Below the pieces are notes generated by a model that had not been told where the DNA came from, made no database searches, and worked only from the letters and a program-made list of their open reading frames with translations. From NCBI GenBank assembly GCA_025370075.1, contig CP073016.1, positions 1,488,001 to 1,552,000 of the forward strand: 64,000 nt of DNA, in the 5' to 3' direction. Source of the stretch: Chryseotalea sp. WA131a. GTDB lineage: Bacteria > Bacteroidota > Bacteroidia > Cytophagales > Cyclobacteriaceae. Positions 52,361 to 63,000 of this stretch are shown here, piece by piece. A program made the translations under genes and the position numbers. The first letter of the stretch is position 1; each line of letters opens with the position of its first letter.

Positions 52361-53440
52361 TTACAAACCATCCGGAGTTGCTGCACTTGTCACATCTGCC
52401 CGTATACTATTAACTACTTCCTTCTCCTTCCCTATCTCATACCTTTCCAAAAACTGTTTCTTCAAATCGCGGTAGGTGGCAATGCCACCTATTTTGTGAA
52501 GGCAATAAATGTAAACCCAAGCGAGGTCAATTTGATAAGGTAAAAATCCTGCGCGTGCGCTGTCGGGATATAAATGATGATTGTTGTGCCATTCGCCCGA
52601 AAACCAACCCGGGCGCGATTGATTGATCGATAAATTGCTTCGGTCGAAGTCAATTCCGTCAACATGTTTTGCTTTGCCACCACCGTGACCCGTATAGTTA
52701 AAGGCACGCACCAATACAAACCAGAACAAAGCTGCACTGAACAACGTGCAAGCCAACGCATGACCGCCCATTAAATAAAACATACCGTACCAAAACGACC
52801 AATTCAAAATCCAGATGGCAATAGTATAAAAGGGTGTGGCAATAGATCCCCACTTTTGATATTGCGCATAGCTGTTGATTTGTACACCTGTGTGGCTTAT
52901 GAAATGAGATACTTTTTTATACTCTTCTTCACTCAAGTTTTTGGCAATGGCTTGGTGATTGACATCCGACAACATACAATACATTAAACCAGCATACGCA
53001 TTGTAGGGGTCGCCCGGCTTTTCCACTTTCAAGTGATGCACATGATGAGAGACCACATACACTTCTTCGGGAAAAGTGCGAAGCGTTAGATTTTGCGTGA
53101 TGAATTTCCAAACCGGGTTACTGAACGTGAAGGCGCGGTGCGTGCTATACCGATGAAACCACACAGTGGCCATGGTACTCATGATAATCATGCTGTACAA
53201 AATAAAAGCAAGCAACAGTGGCCATGAAAAATAACGAAACAAAAAGAAATACAGAAATGGCAACATGCAAATTGCCATGAACCAGTTAATAAAAGGTATC
53301 CAATTTTTCTTGGTCTTGAAAATATTGATACGCGAAAATGCTTCGGCATATAGCCGCGCAACGGATGGTTTTACTAGTTCACCATTCTTATCTGCCCAAC
53401 CGTATGAGGGCACTTGAAGTACATTGTCGATAAAAGCCAT
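52361..53440 (-). CDS. acyl-CoA / fatty-acid desaturase
   Basis: A 359-residue membrane di-iron enzyme. The three histidine boxes are HRYSTH (96-101), SHHVHH (131-136) and EWHNNHHLYPDSA (near 285), with hydrophobic helices between. This is the pattern of delta-9-type acyl-CoA desaturases (FA_desaturase family), which introduce a double bond into membrane acyl chains. It converges on the crt operon end, with a 241-base gap. The gap contains a 55-codon open frame (52188-52352) that I cannot support as a gene. Confidence 0.9.
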   Translation of the reverse strand: MAFIDNVLQVPSYGWADKNGELVKPSVARLYAEAFSRINIFKTKKNWIPFINWFMAICMLPFLYFFLFRYFSWPLLLAFILYSMIIMSTMATVWFHRYSTHRAFTFSNPVWKFITQNLTLRTFPEEVYVVSHHVHHLKVEKPGDPYNAYAGLMYCMLSDVNHQAIAKNLSEEEYKKVSHFISHTGVQINSYAQYQKWGSIATPFYTIAIWILNWSFWYGMFYLMGGHALACTLFSAALFWFVLVRAFNYTGHGGGKAKHVDGIDFDRSNLSINQSRPGWFSGEWHNNHHLYPDSARAGFLPYQIDLAWVYIYCLHKIGGIATYRDLKKQFLERYEIGKEKEVVNSIRADVTSAATPDGL

Positions 53441-53665
53441 GCAAAAAAAGTAATAATCGATTAGAGCCTTAAAAAAGAAAAAACGTATGACCGCTCAAAG
53501 CGATTATACGCTTACGCATGATGGCAATGTAGGTAAATATTGTTCGTTCTCCTACACAACGGTCTTCCGTTCATGGAATTTTCTCTTTACTTTAAAACCT
53601 TGAAAGATTATTACCGTAAACCTTACACCGTGTCCACACAAAGACAAACTAATCCAAGCTATGAA

Positions 53666-54394
53666 ATGAAGGTGCCTCTTTCAGTTATTACTCTTTTACT
53701 ATCCATAACTGCAACTGCTCAGAACTTTGATTTAGGTAGTTGGAATATTCTGAATATTAAATATACCTATAGCGAAAAATGGAGCATCTTCGCTGAAGCT
53801 CAATTGCGGTCATTAAAATTTTACAATGATTTTCATTATTACGAATACAAAGGAGGGGTTAACTATAAAATTGAAAAAAACATAAAAATTACACTGGGTG
53901 CAGGCAGTTACCAAACGTACAAAGAAGGCGGAGATTTTGTGCTGCCAAAAAACAATAATGAATTCAGGGTTTGGCCGCAGATCGTTCTTTCTCAATCGAT
54001 CAGCAAACTAAAAATAGAACAACGCTATCGGGCAGAGCTCAGATTTACAAGCAGTGGCTACAGAAATCGCTTTCGTTACAGGCTGGGTGTATCGTACCCG
54101 TTTGGTAAAGATTTAGATGGCTACAAGCCCTTTCAAATTAGTGCGAGCAACGAACTCTTTTTTACGGACAATGAGCCTTACTTTGAAAGAAACAGAGCCT
54201 TGGTTGCATTCAATTATAAGCCTTCCATGACGGTGACGCTTCAAGTAGGGTATCTGCACCAATTCGACTACAAGATAAACGATGAAACTGGTCGTGACTT
54301 TATTCAAATAGGTGTATTTATAGAACTTTATAGGAAGGCCACAAAAAATTCCCATCATGACTCCATTAACGAAATTGAATTAAAGGATAATTAA
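53666..54394 (+). CDS. DUF2490 family outer-membrane beta-barrel protein
   Basis: 242 residues from ATG 53666, which begins a signal peptide (MKVPLSVITLLLSITATAQN). The mature part alternates in the way of membrane beta strands (SWNILNIKYTYSEKWSIFAE, YHYYEYKGGVNYKI-like, RYRAELRFTSSGYRNRFRYR, MTVTLQVGYLHQFDYKINDE). This matches DUF2490, a Bacteroidota barrel family of unknown function. A longer frame upstream has no signal peptide and is rejected. A non-barrel tail of about 20 charged residues ends the protein. Confidence 0.82.
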   Translation: MKVPLSVITLLLSITATAQNFDLGSWNILNIKYTYSEKWSIFAEAQLRSLKFYNDFHYYEYKGGVNYKIEKNIKITLGAGSYQTYKEGGDFVLPKNNNEFRVWPQIVLSQSISKLKIEQRYRAELRFTSSGYRNRFRYRLGVSYPFGKDLDGYKPFQISASNELFFTDNEPYFERNRALVAFNYKPSMTVTLQVGYLHQFDYKINDETGRDFIQIGVFIELYRKATKNSHHDSINEIELKDN

Positions 54395-54436
54395 ATTACA
54401 AATAGTTTTCAACATCTTAACGACTAACACGATTGC

Positions 54437-55063
54437 ATGATTATCATCCAAAACTTAAAAAAAGAATACGGCTCACATCTTATTTTAAATGTTGCGGACC
54501 TAAAATTTGGTAATGGTCTGTTTTGGGTGAAGGGTGCGAACGGATCAGGCAAATCTACCTTGCTAAAAATTATGTCGGGTATGATTCCCTTCGAAGGGGA
54601 AGTAGAAATCGATGGGGTGAATCTTCAAAAACAACCTACGGAGTATCGCAGGTTGGTGAACTATGTAGAGGCCGAACCACTCTATCCGCCCTATCTTACT
54701 GGCCTAGATTTAATTTCTTTTTTTTCATATACCCGAAAAGCTAACAAAGGAGAAGTAGATAAACTGATTCAGAAATTTAATATCCAATCGTTCGTTAAAA
54801 CTCCGATAGGTACGTACTCTAGTGGGATGGCCAAGAAACTTTCGTTGGTGTTGGCCTTTGTTGGGCAGCCAAAATACATTCTACTAGACGAGCCATTGGT
54901 GACAATCGACAAAGAGAGTGTGCCTATTCTCTATGGTTTGATTCAAGAGTACTCCGCAAACGGCTTCAGTTTTATTTTCACATCACATCAGGCGTTTGAT
55001 ATTACCGGGCTTGTGGTTAAAGAAATGGAAGTAAAAGACCAACGTGTACTGTGTACTACGTAG
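54437..55063 (+). CDS. ABC transporter ATP-binding protein
   Basis: A 208-residue ATPase with Walker A GANGSGKSTLLK (33-44), a Q-loop-type region near YVEAEPLYPPYLTG where glutamate takes the place of glutamine, the degenerate signature YSSGMAKKLSLVLA, Walker B YILLDEPLVTID, and the H-loop FTSHQ. It is shorter than most (about 230-300 residues). It couples to the membrane protein encoded 77 bases downstream. The SSGM in place of SGGQ is common in ABC-2 exporters of this kind. Confidence 0.88.
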   Translation: MIIIQNLKKEYGSHLILNVADLKFGNGLFWVKGANGSGKSTLLKIMSGMIPFEGEVEIDGVNLQKQPTEYRRLVNYVEAEPLYPPYLTGLDLISFFSYTRKANKGEVDKLIQKFNIQSFVKTPIGTYSSGMAKKLSLVLAFVGQPKYILLDEPLVTIDKESVPILYGLIQEYSANGFSFIFTSHQAFDITGLVVKEMEVKDQRVLCTT

Positions 55064-55140
55064 TTTATCGACATGAAAAGATGATAAATACGCAAAAGTT
55101 AAGGTAGAAAGAAGGCCATTGAAATAATAAACGAAGTAGT

Positions 55141-56235
55141 ATGGGTGCAGTAACTTCCGTGCTGATAAAAGTATTGGTGAATAAATTCTACGAGCGAAAT
55201 GTAGGGCTATTGTTCTTTGTATTTTACCTGATGTTTGGTGTGGTGGAATCCAATCAATTGATTAGCTACCATCGCTCATTGATATATGGTGTGTTGGGGT
55301 CGCCTATTTTTTTGTTAGGGGTGATGGGCGTGTGGATTTTATACACACTAAAATATCTGCAACTTGTTCTCTCCGAACTTTCGGAGCAACAAAATCAATT
55401 TCTCATCAATTACTCCCGACTAACGAAAACGGAACAGTTTTGGCCGATGCTGTTTTCGGTAACATTAATTTACCTACCTGTATTGATTTACTCTGCCTTT
55501 ATTGTGGGTGTTGGAATGGCCACCAAACAATTTTTACCAACCCTTGAAGTAATTGTCTTTCATGCTGGTATTCTAATCGCAAGTACATTGATAATAGTAA
55601 GAAGAATCAATGCACTTCATGAGCGAAAACAAGGGGCGGTTTTTCCCAAGTTGAAGTGGCCGTGGAAAAAGCCATTTCCTGTTTTTTACCTCAATCACCT
55701 TACCCATCAATTGCCGTTGGGGCTTTTGCTCACTAAAGCATTCTCCTTGTTTGCCATCATTGGTTTTATGCAAATCACCACCGACCAATACGAAAACCGA
55801 ACTGCACTGATGGGTTTGCTCTTCGGACTGATGGCACACTCTGTCATTATTTTTGAATGGCGAAAATTGGAAGAACAGTATTTACAATTTGCAAAAGGAT
55901 TGCCCATTTCGATTGCCCAACGGTTCTTCTATTTATGCGCAGCATACGCCATCCTTGTTTTGCCAGAGCTCGCCTTGTTGGCGGTCAACAAAATAACTCC
56001 TAGCGATTTAGTCATCATTTTTGTTTTTGCTGTTGGCTATTTAGTGTACCAGCATACCCGTTTATACCAGCATGCCTTGAATATGGATAAACACACCACG
56101 CACACCTTCGGGCTTTTCTTAATTTCATTTATGTTGGTATTGTTCAAGCTCTATTGGCTAGAGGCCGCGGCATTGCTTGCGTTTGGGTTTTATCAATTCA
56201 AAAAAGATTATTATGCTTCCGATGTGGTGACATAA
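55141..56235 (+). CDS. multi-pass membrane protein, likely ABC permease partner
   Basis: A 364-residue protein with about eight to ten hydrophobic helices (GLLFFVFYLMFGVVE, GVLGSPIFLLGVMGVWILYT, PVLIYSAFIVGVGMA, LVIIFVFAVGYLVY, LFLISFMLVLFKLYW). No named domain is evident. Its adjacency to a small ABC ATPase lacking its own membrane part suggests it is the permease. The substrate is not visible. Confidence 0.65.
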   Translation: MGAVTSVLIKVLVNKFYERNVGLLFFVFYLMFGVVESNQLISYHRSLIYGVLGSPIFLLGVMGVWILYTLKYLQLVLSELSEQQNQFLINYSRLTKTEQFWPMLFSVTLIYLPVLIYSAFIVGVGMATKQFLPTLEVIVFHAGILIASTLIIVRRINALHERKQGAVFPKLKWPWKKPFPVFYLNHLTHQLPLGLLLTKAFSLFAIIGFMQITTDQYENRTALMGLLFGLMAHSVIIFEWRKLEEQYLQFAKGLPISIAQRFFYLCAAYAILVLPELALLAVNKITPSDLVIIFVFAVGYLVYQHTRLYQHALNMDKHTTHTFGLFLISFMLVLFKLYWLEAAALLAFGFYQFKKDYYASDVVT

Positions 56236-56285
56236 TGGAAATGGCAGAAAGCAAGCATGAGAGTGAACTGTGCATTGGGTAAAAG

Positions 56286-56438
56286 GTATTTGTTGGTCTG
56301 CAAGGCACATTCCTTTCAGCCGAATTTGACTATACAATTGACCAAAGGTATCGGGGACAATCTGTTTACGAAATTTATTCAGACAAAATCACTTACCGTG
56401 CTTTATCAGTTAACCTTAACTTGGGATATGGCTTTTGA
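56286..56438 (+). pseudogene. C-terminal fragment of an outer-membrane beta-barrel protein
   Basis: A 50-codon frame, preceded by a stop, reads VFVGLQGTFLSAEFDYTIDQ then KITYRALSVNLNLGYGF and stops. The alternation and the terminal phenylalanine after LGYG are typical of a last barrel strand recognised by BamA. No start codon or signal peptide precedes it, so this is a relic. The rest of the gap 56236-56603 shows nothing else. Confidence 0.5.
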
Positions 56439-56603
56439 TTGCGATCGTGTCTTAATTGGTCGCTAGTTTGAGTAAATTAACGGAATCAAAAAATTTAGCG
56501 TAGCGTTGAGTTAGCTAATACCCGATTCGAAGGAGCTTACACTTTTTGTGACAATTTTTCCATTGAAATGAAGCATTGCCCGAAAGCGGACTGCCACCAT
56601 CGA

Positions 56604-57932
56604 CTAATGGGTCGATATTTTGGAAGCAATCCATTCGCCCAAAGCCCTCCCCTGCCTTCCTCCCACCTCAAAGGCTGGTCGGTAATGAATACCTCCATAC
56701 ATTCGGCTAATACCGGCTTCTGCTGCTGCTTGGTAAAAAGATGTAAACTTTCTGGCACCCATACCAAACTCAACTTCCGTTGAATCGGTAAACGTATAGT
56801 TGTCGCCAAACAATTTCGTCAACGCTACTGCTGCTGATGAGGAAATAACACTATGTCCGCTAGTATATTCAGGAAATGGAGGAGTTTGCAAAACAGGCAC
56901 CCAGTCTTCACTAATGTACTGATTAATATAAGTTTCGGGACGTATCACCCGACTCCTATACTTCTCATCCCAGCAACTAATAAATCCATCTACTAATGAT
57001 AGCGAAACTCTTGCGTATGCTTCAGCGGATTGAACCATGGTTGTCTTTGTTTGCTCACAAACAGCTCTTGTAATGTTGATCCAATGCCCACCGGGAGAAA
57101 TCTTCTTGGTGGCAAACATGACATGACCTCTTACATTCATCGCAAATGGATTGCAATCCCAGAAGCTTGCAATGGCACGCTGCTCTTCGGTAATATTCTT
57201 TACCACCTCAAAAACCTCAAATGCTTCTTTATAAAACTGACTTGATTTCTGGATAGAAAACGTTGTCGGAGCAACCGGCTTAAATTGCGCTGCCGAGTCA
57301 ATCACAAAAGGCCTTATTTTATTCCAATGGGGCTCTACCGCATCCATGTAAGCTGGGGGCGTTGGCTTCCAGGTGGCGGGGTTGTTTTCTATTGAATACT
57401 TTGGAAAACTGCGCGATTGCTTGTAATTGTCCTTTGATGACCACTCCAGGATGTGTGCAGCCACCTGATCACCATAGGCCACTGATCTATCAAAGACATC
57501 GTCAGGAATACCCGTTGCTTTGTATTCCTTCATGATTTGTTCGATGAAAACATCCAAGTCTGCCTCCGAAAATATCAACGTTCTACCGACTTTTAACATG
57601 GCTTGAGTAGATGCTAGTTCAAAACTATATTCAAGCGAACGATCCGGTTTTGGTCCGTCTTCCAATCCGTTCACTTGGCCAGCCAAAGTTCTGTAACTAG
57701 AGTCTTGCTGGATAGCGGCTTCATACGCAGCAACGCTAACATAGGTATAGATTCTGCTCGCCACAGGCGGAGAAAAGATGTCATGAACGATTCGGTCTGT
57801 AATTGCTTTCATTGATCGGTGAAGGAACTCTGGGTTCTTGGTTTTTTCCTTATACTCACCATTATTTGCTGACGTACACGATCCGATGACAAGGACAAGA
57901 ATTCCCAAAGAATAAATAGCAACAGTCTTCAT
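56604..57932 (-). CDS. vanadium-dependent haloperoxidase-like (PAP2 family) lipoprotein
   Basis: 442 residues from ATG 57932. MKTVAIYSLGILVLVIGSCT is a lipoprotein signal with the cysteine at 19. The C-terminal half has the vanadate/phosphate pocket: CWDEKYRSRVIRPETYI (Lys/Arg), PEYTSGHSVISSSAAVAL (SGH with the acid-base His), and AGISRMYGGIHYRPAFEVG (Arg and axial His). This is the arrangement of bacterial vanadium haloperoxidases and acid phosphatases. Halide oxidation cannot be inferred from motifs alone. It is the last gene of an operon with GH65 and FG-GAP proteins, with a 40-base gap. Confidence 0.85.
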   Translation of the reverse strand: MKTVAIYSLGILVLVIGSCTSANNGEYKEKTKNPEFLHRSMKAITDRIVHDIFSPPVASRIYTYVSVAAYEAAIQQDSSYRTLAGQVNGLEDGPKPDRSLEYSFELASTQAMLKVGRTLIFSEADLDVFIEQIMKEYKATGIPDDVFDRSVAYGDQVAAHILEWSSKDNYKQSRSFPKYSIENNPATWKPTPPAYMDAVEPHWNKIRPFVIDSAAQFKPVAPTTFSIQKSSQFYKEAFEVFEVVKNITEEQRAIASFWDCNPFAMNVRGHVMFATKKISPGGHWINITRAVCEQTKTTMVQSAEAYARVSLSLVDGFISCWDEKYRSRVIRPETYINQYISEDWVPVLQTPPFPEYTSGHSVISSSAAVALTKLFGDNYTFTDSTEVEFGMGARKFTSFYQAAAEAGISRMYGGIHYRPAFEVGGRQGRALGEWIASKISTH

Positions 57933-57972
57933 TCGATACGCTGTAATTTTTAACGGTTCAAATAAAAGCAAT

Positions 57973-60000
57973 TTACTTCACTGAAAAACTGACTTTTGTC
58001 ACTCCAACCCCTTTTATCTCCAATGATTTCCAGGTCTTAGGTAGCTTGGTTTTTATCTGTGTGATGCCAGCATCAGAAATGGTTAACCCACCAAATCCAT
58101 TCATGACGGCCTGTAAAAATCCGCCAGCTCCGGTTGCAAAGTAAGGATTAGTTCCACCGGCTGTTTCTGATAAAACCCCAAATGGAGGCACCTCGTTTGG
58201 TTTGTACGATTTCGCAAACAGCTCCGTTGCTTTCTCCAGATTCCCGATGCGTGAATAGATAGTAGATAAAGCTGAATGCCCCATTGCAGGTCCTTCGGGT
58301 GAGTAGCGGGGTTCATAGTACTTCAGGTCCTTTTCAATCTGGGCTTTGTCTGTAATGAAGTCTAAGGGAAATGCCAACAAGTTTACGTCTCCTTGTTTAA
58401 TGATTACGCCATCGTAAGTTGCATTTTCTTTTGTTGTCCCATCGGGAAATTTCAAGATGGGAATGTTTTGGGCTACTACTTCCCAATCGGGATTCGGAGC
58501 AATGCCCATCTCCTTGGCAGCTTGGGTCGCATACCGAAGTGCAGTAATAGCCATGCCATTGGTGAACGCATTGTTGTCAATGTTCTCTTGCCATTCGTTA
58601 GCGCCAATTACATTATTGATTTCAAATTTGCCAGGGCCTTTGCGCTCCACACGGCTCGCCCAAAAATCAGCAACTTCTTTTAGCACAGGGTAGCCGCGCT
58701 CACGCAACCACGCTTTATCTTTTGTTACTTGGTAATATTTCCAAAATGCCCAGCCTACGCAGCCTGTAATGTGGTGCTGAAACGGACCTGTTAATGCCCA
58801 AACGGGAGTATCTTCGGTGCCTTCGGACGATGACTCCCAAGGGAACATAGCTCCTTTGTAGCCATGCGAAAATGCATTCTGCTTCGCAGCTGCCAGGCGA
58901 TTGTAGCGATACTCTAAAATTGATTTGGCAATCTCTGGTTGCAGCATTAGGATGGGTGGATACATCCACAATTCGGTATCCCAAAATACGTGTCCATTGT
59001 AGCCCAACCCGGAAAGCCCCATTGGAGAAAGGCTCAAGCCTGTACCTTCTCTCGCAAAGGAGTAAAGATGATATAATGCAAATCGAACATCTTTTTGAGT
59101 TTGCAAATCACCCTCAATTACAATATCGCTCTTCCACAATTTTTCCCATTCTGCTAAATGGCGTTGGAGTAATCGTTCCGTTCCTTCCAATCGCGCAAAG
59201 ATCGTAAGTCGTTCAGCTTCATTTAATGGATCCTGAAAGTTCGCTGTAGATGTAGCTGAAGAAACAACACTAAACGAATAGGTCTCTCCCGCTTTTAAAC
59301 TCTTGTTGAATTTCGCGAGATGCATACTGTAATCCCAGTCCTCATGTATCAGATCGGGCTCTTGCCCATGTGGCTCAGAAAAAATGATACTGTTACTGGC
59401 CGCAACAGTATGCTTACCCGAAGGACTTTTACCAACCGAAGAAAGAAGTGGCAACTTCACATGAGGCCGATCGATCTCGCTATATGTATTGCGGACATCA
59501 GCCAAGTGATTAGGTGCTTCAATGACACTCATCGGTGTCACGTTGACAACCTTTTTTGCTTTTAATTCCACAATCGACATCGCTGTATAGGGCAAGTGTC
59601 GAAGTGCCATCATCGAGTGTTTTACAGATAGTTTATCGCCAACATCAAAGGTTGTAACCAAAATCGCCTTCTTCATATCCAGTGTTTGGCGGTAGTTTGT
59701 GATATCTTTTATTCCTATTCGTCTACCATCTACATCCAAATTCATGTTGGCATGGTTAAACGTTTTGAGGATATTAGAAACACGTCCACGTTGATAGTAG
59801 TCATATACGCCATTCAGCACTACATCATTCACCCTCATAGGTTCAGGCGAGGAGACTAAACCGACCATGCCATTTGCCACGGTTACTCCGTAATAATTAG
59901 TAGGGTCGATGGCGGTGGCAGTAATAAGCCAGTGGTCGGTTTGTTGTGCTTTGCAAATTAATTGAACGAATAATAATGCAATCATCCATAAATTTTTCAT
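57973..60000 (-). CDS. glycoside hydrolase family 65 enzyme, secreted
   Basis: A 675-residue exported protein (signal to about ICKAQQ). It has a beta-sandwich N-terminus, then an (alpha/alpha)6 barrel with GLGYNGHVFWDTELWMYPPI (substrate loop) and IGANEWQENIDNNAFTNGMA. E472 there sits where GH65 enzymes have the general acid. LSETAGGTNPY, with E612, could provide a general base as in GH65 hydrolases. GH65 members are phosphorylases or hydrolases of alpha-glucosides such as kojibiose, maltose and trehalose. The secreted location and E612 favour a hydrolase. It starts 3 bases after the FG-GAP gene stop. Confidence 0.88.
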   Translation of the reverse strand: MKNLWMIALLFVQLICKAQQTDHWLITATAIDPTNYYGVTVANGMVGLVSSPEPMRVNDVVLNGVYDYYQRGRVSNILKTFNHANMNLDVDGRRIGIKDITNYRQTLDMKKAILVTTFDVGDKLSVKHSMMALRHLPYTAMSIVELKAKKVVNVTPMSVIEAPNHLADVRNTYSEIDRPHVKLPLLSSVGKSPSGKHTVAASNSIIFSEPHGQEPDLIHEDWDYSMHLAKFNKSLKAGETYSFSVVSSATSTANFQDPLNEAERLTIFARLEGTERLLQRHLAEWEKLWKSDIVIEGDLQTQKDVRFALYHLYSFAREGTGLSLSPMGLSGLGYNGHVFWDTELWMYPPILMLQPEIAKSILEYRYNRLAAAKQNAFSHGYKGAMFPWESSSEGTEDTPVWALTGPFQHHITGCVGWAFWKYYQVTKDKAWLRERGYPVLKEVADFWASRVERKGPGKFEINNVIGANEWQENIDNNAFTNGMAITALRYATQAAKEMGIAPNPDWEVVAQNIPILKFPDGTTKENATYDGVIIKQGDVNLLAFPLDFITDKAQIEKDLKYYEPRYSPEGPAMGHSALSTIYSRIGNLEKATELFAKSYKPNEVPPFGVLSETAGGTNPYFATGAGGFLQAVMNGFGGLTISDAGITQIKTKLPKTWKSLEIKGVGVTKVSFSVK

Positions 60001-60003
60001 ACA

Positions 60004-63000
60004 CTACTTTGTTAATTTGAAAAACTTAACAGTATCGTTGTTGCGAACAGCCAAGAAATGGACTTGGTTGTTGATAACAATTCGTTTAATATTTCTTATT
60101 TCTCCAATAATAGAAACTCCGGTTTGAATAGGCGATAAAGCTTTAAAGTTACCATTTGATTTGTTAATCATGATCTCACCCAGCAAGGCGTCATATCTTC
60201 CAAGCTGAATATTGCTCGGGTAAAAGTTTCCTGCTATATAAAAATCCATCAATTGATCGCCATTGAAATCTTCCCTAATGGTTGCCATAATGGGCGCAAC
60301 TTGTGCAGCTTTAGGAAGTGGCTTTACTTCAAATTTCATTTTCCCTAAATTTTCCACGAATACACTTCTAAATTCGGTAGCCTTGTATTTTTTGGCATTA
60401 GCAATCTGGTCAGTTGATACTACTTCTTTGAATGTAGATTCGGAAAACTTTTTATATGAAAGAAACTTCTTTTTTAATCCTGGCAGTTGCTTAGTAAGTT
60501 CATCACGTGTAGCAATTGGGTACTCTACCCCTTCAATAAACTGGGTTAAAATTTGTTCTGTACTACCATTGTCATCAAAATCAGATACATACATTTGAAT
60601 AGGGTATTGCGTGGTAGCTTTCAACTTACTATTGAGACCTAGATTGCCCAACATGAAATCTATATCACCATCTCCGTCAAAATCGGTTGCATTTATCGTA
60701 TTCCACCATCCAAAAGTATTTTCTAATCCACAGCCTTCAATATCGAGTTTTGATAAATCACCCTTATTATTTTTTAAAATCGTAATGGGCATCCATTCAC
60801 CAGCAATAATTAAATCTAAATCGCTATCATTATCGAGATCAGTCCATTGAGCATATTTTATCAATCCCAATTCACTCAATTCTTTTTGCTTGGAAATCGT
60901 GAAATGACCCTTACCATCATTTATAAGTAAATAACTATCGGGCAACTCACCATACTTCCAAGGAATAGCGCGAGATCCAATAAACAAATCCGTATCCCCA
61001 TCTTTGTCTACATCAGCTGGTGCAACACAAGCGTGTGTAAATTGCAACGTTGGCAAATAGTCAGTTGTCTTTTCAAAATCACCTTTGCCATTGTTTAGAT
61101 ACAACCTAGGTTGGGTCTCGCTTGAACCACTGGCAAATTCATTGCCACCGCTTACCACAAAAAGATCCGCATCTAAATCACCGTCCGCATCAAAGAAAAT
61201 GGCATCAACATCTTCCATTACGCTATCTGCTGCGAGAACTGGTTGATCAGATTTAGTAAACTTTCCCGTTGGCGTTTGAATACATAAACTACTCTCTTGC
61301 CACTTTCCCCCACCTAAAAACAAATCGTCTTTACCATCACCATTAACATCGGCTACTGCAATAGCTGGACCCTCTGTTGAAACCATGTGAGGCATTAAAG
61401 CCTCGCGATTAAACTCTACATGTCTATTTTCACGATGGTGATAAGGTAATTTAATTTCATCTGTTACCTCTTTTAAAATAGGTTGCGCAAGATGGAGGGA
61501 ATTGTAATTAAACTTATCCTTAGCATTGCTTTGCTTTGCAATCAGTATTTGATTCGGTTTTACTGCGGTAACCAATTCAACATAATCGTTTGGCCAAATC
61601 ACTTTAATTGAATCAATAAGCTTTTCAGTAACACCAAAGCTAAGCCGATAATCAACGGAGCTTTGGTAGCCTCTAGTGGGCATACACTCTTGCAATTGCA
61701 TCATCCCATTTTGATACAACATCACTTTTGTACCAATACCAAATTTATTTCCTTGATTTCCTTCTAACACCACCTTTATAAAATTGCGTTTTATATCTTT
61801 CTTTTCTTGGGCAGCAATGGTTGTATTTTCGTACAAGAACGCCTCATCATCTATATTATTAATAACCAAATCTAAATCTCCATCGTTGTCAAAATCAGCA
61901 TAAGCTGTTCCATTTGAATAACTGTTTATATCCAAGCCCCAATCCAAAGATTTATTTGTAAAAGTGGAGTCATGATTATTGATGAATAAATAGTTTGGGA
62001 TTTTGATTCTTGGCATTTCGTTAATCAACTCTAATTCTTTATCAGTCAAGGTAGAATTAATTCTCATTTGAATTGAATCGACTGTAATAAAGTTGATATA
62101 ATCCAAGTCGTTTGAGCGTCTGGAAATTCCATTTGAAATAAAGATATCCTTAAATCCATCTAAATCCAGATCGGCCCACAAAGCAGACCAACTCCAATCG
62201 GTTGCGTACACTCCGGCCATTCTTCCAATCTCGCTAAATTGCCCGTTCTGTTGATTTAGCTGAAGTGTATTTCTTGAGTATTGGTAATTATAGCCAAAGC
62301 CCAATTTAAAATCAAAAACATCGTAAGCTTCTTCAGCTTGGGAAGCTTTCAATATTTTAGGATCTTTCGGCAGCATGTCCGCAGCGATTAAATCTGGAAA
62401 TCCATCATTATTGAAATCTCCAAAATCGACACCCATGGTATAACGGCTTGTTTGTTCCATGGAGGATTCCAATACGTCTTTGAATGTTCCGTTTTTTTGG
62501 TTGATATATAAGAAATCATTTTCATGAAAATCATTACCTACATAAATGTCGGGCCATCCATCCATGTTTACGTCACTTACCACTACACCCAATCCGTACC
62601 CCAGCACACTGCTATAAATACCTGAACCTTTGGTAACATTCACAAAACGTCCGTTGTCATTTCTTAAAAGTTTATCTCCCGCCAAGGTGTGCGGTTCGCT
62701 GCGCATGGTCGATTTTCCAAATGTTCCGTTTTGATGTAGTGAGTGATTCAACATAAACATGTCCAAATCACCATCTTTGTCATAATCAAAGAATGCTGCT
62801 TGAGTTGAAAACCCAACCAAATCCAAACCGAATTCAAATGCTCGGTCAGTAAACTTAGGTGTACCATCGGCTGAGTTACCTTCATTTATGAATAACTGAT
62901 TGTGTCCTTTAAATTGAAGGTAATCTCCCAGATAACTCACATAAATGTCGAGTAGCCCATCATCGTTTACATCAGCCATCGTAACACCCGTTGTCCAGCC

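Noticed and set aside
56537..56809. 90-codon minus-strand open frame overlapping the haloperoxidase-like gene
   Set aside because: Shadow of the 56604-57932 gene in another frame.
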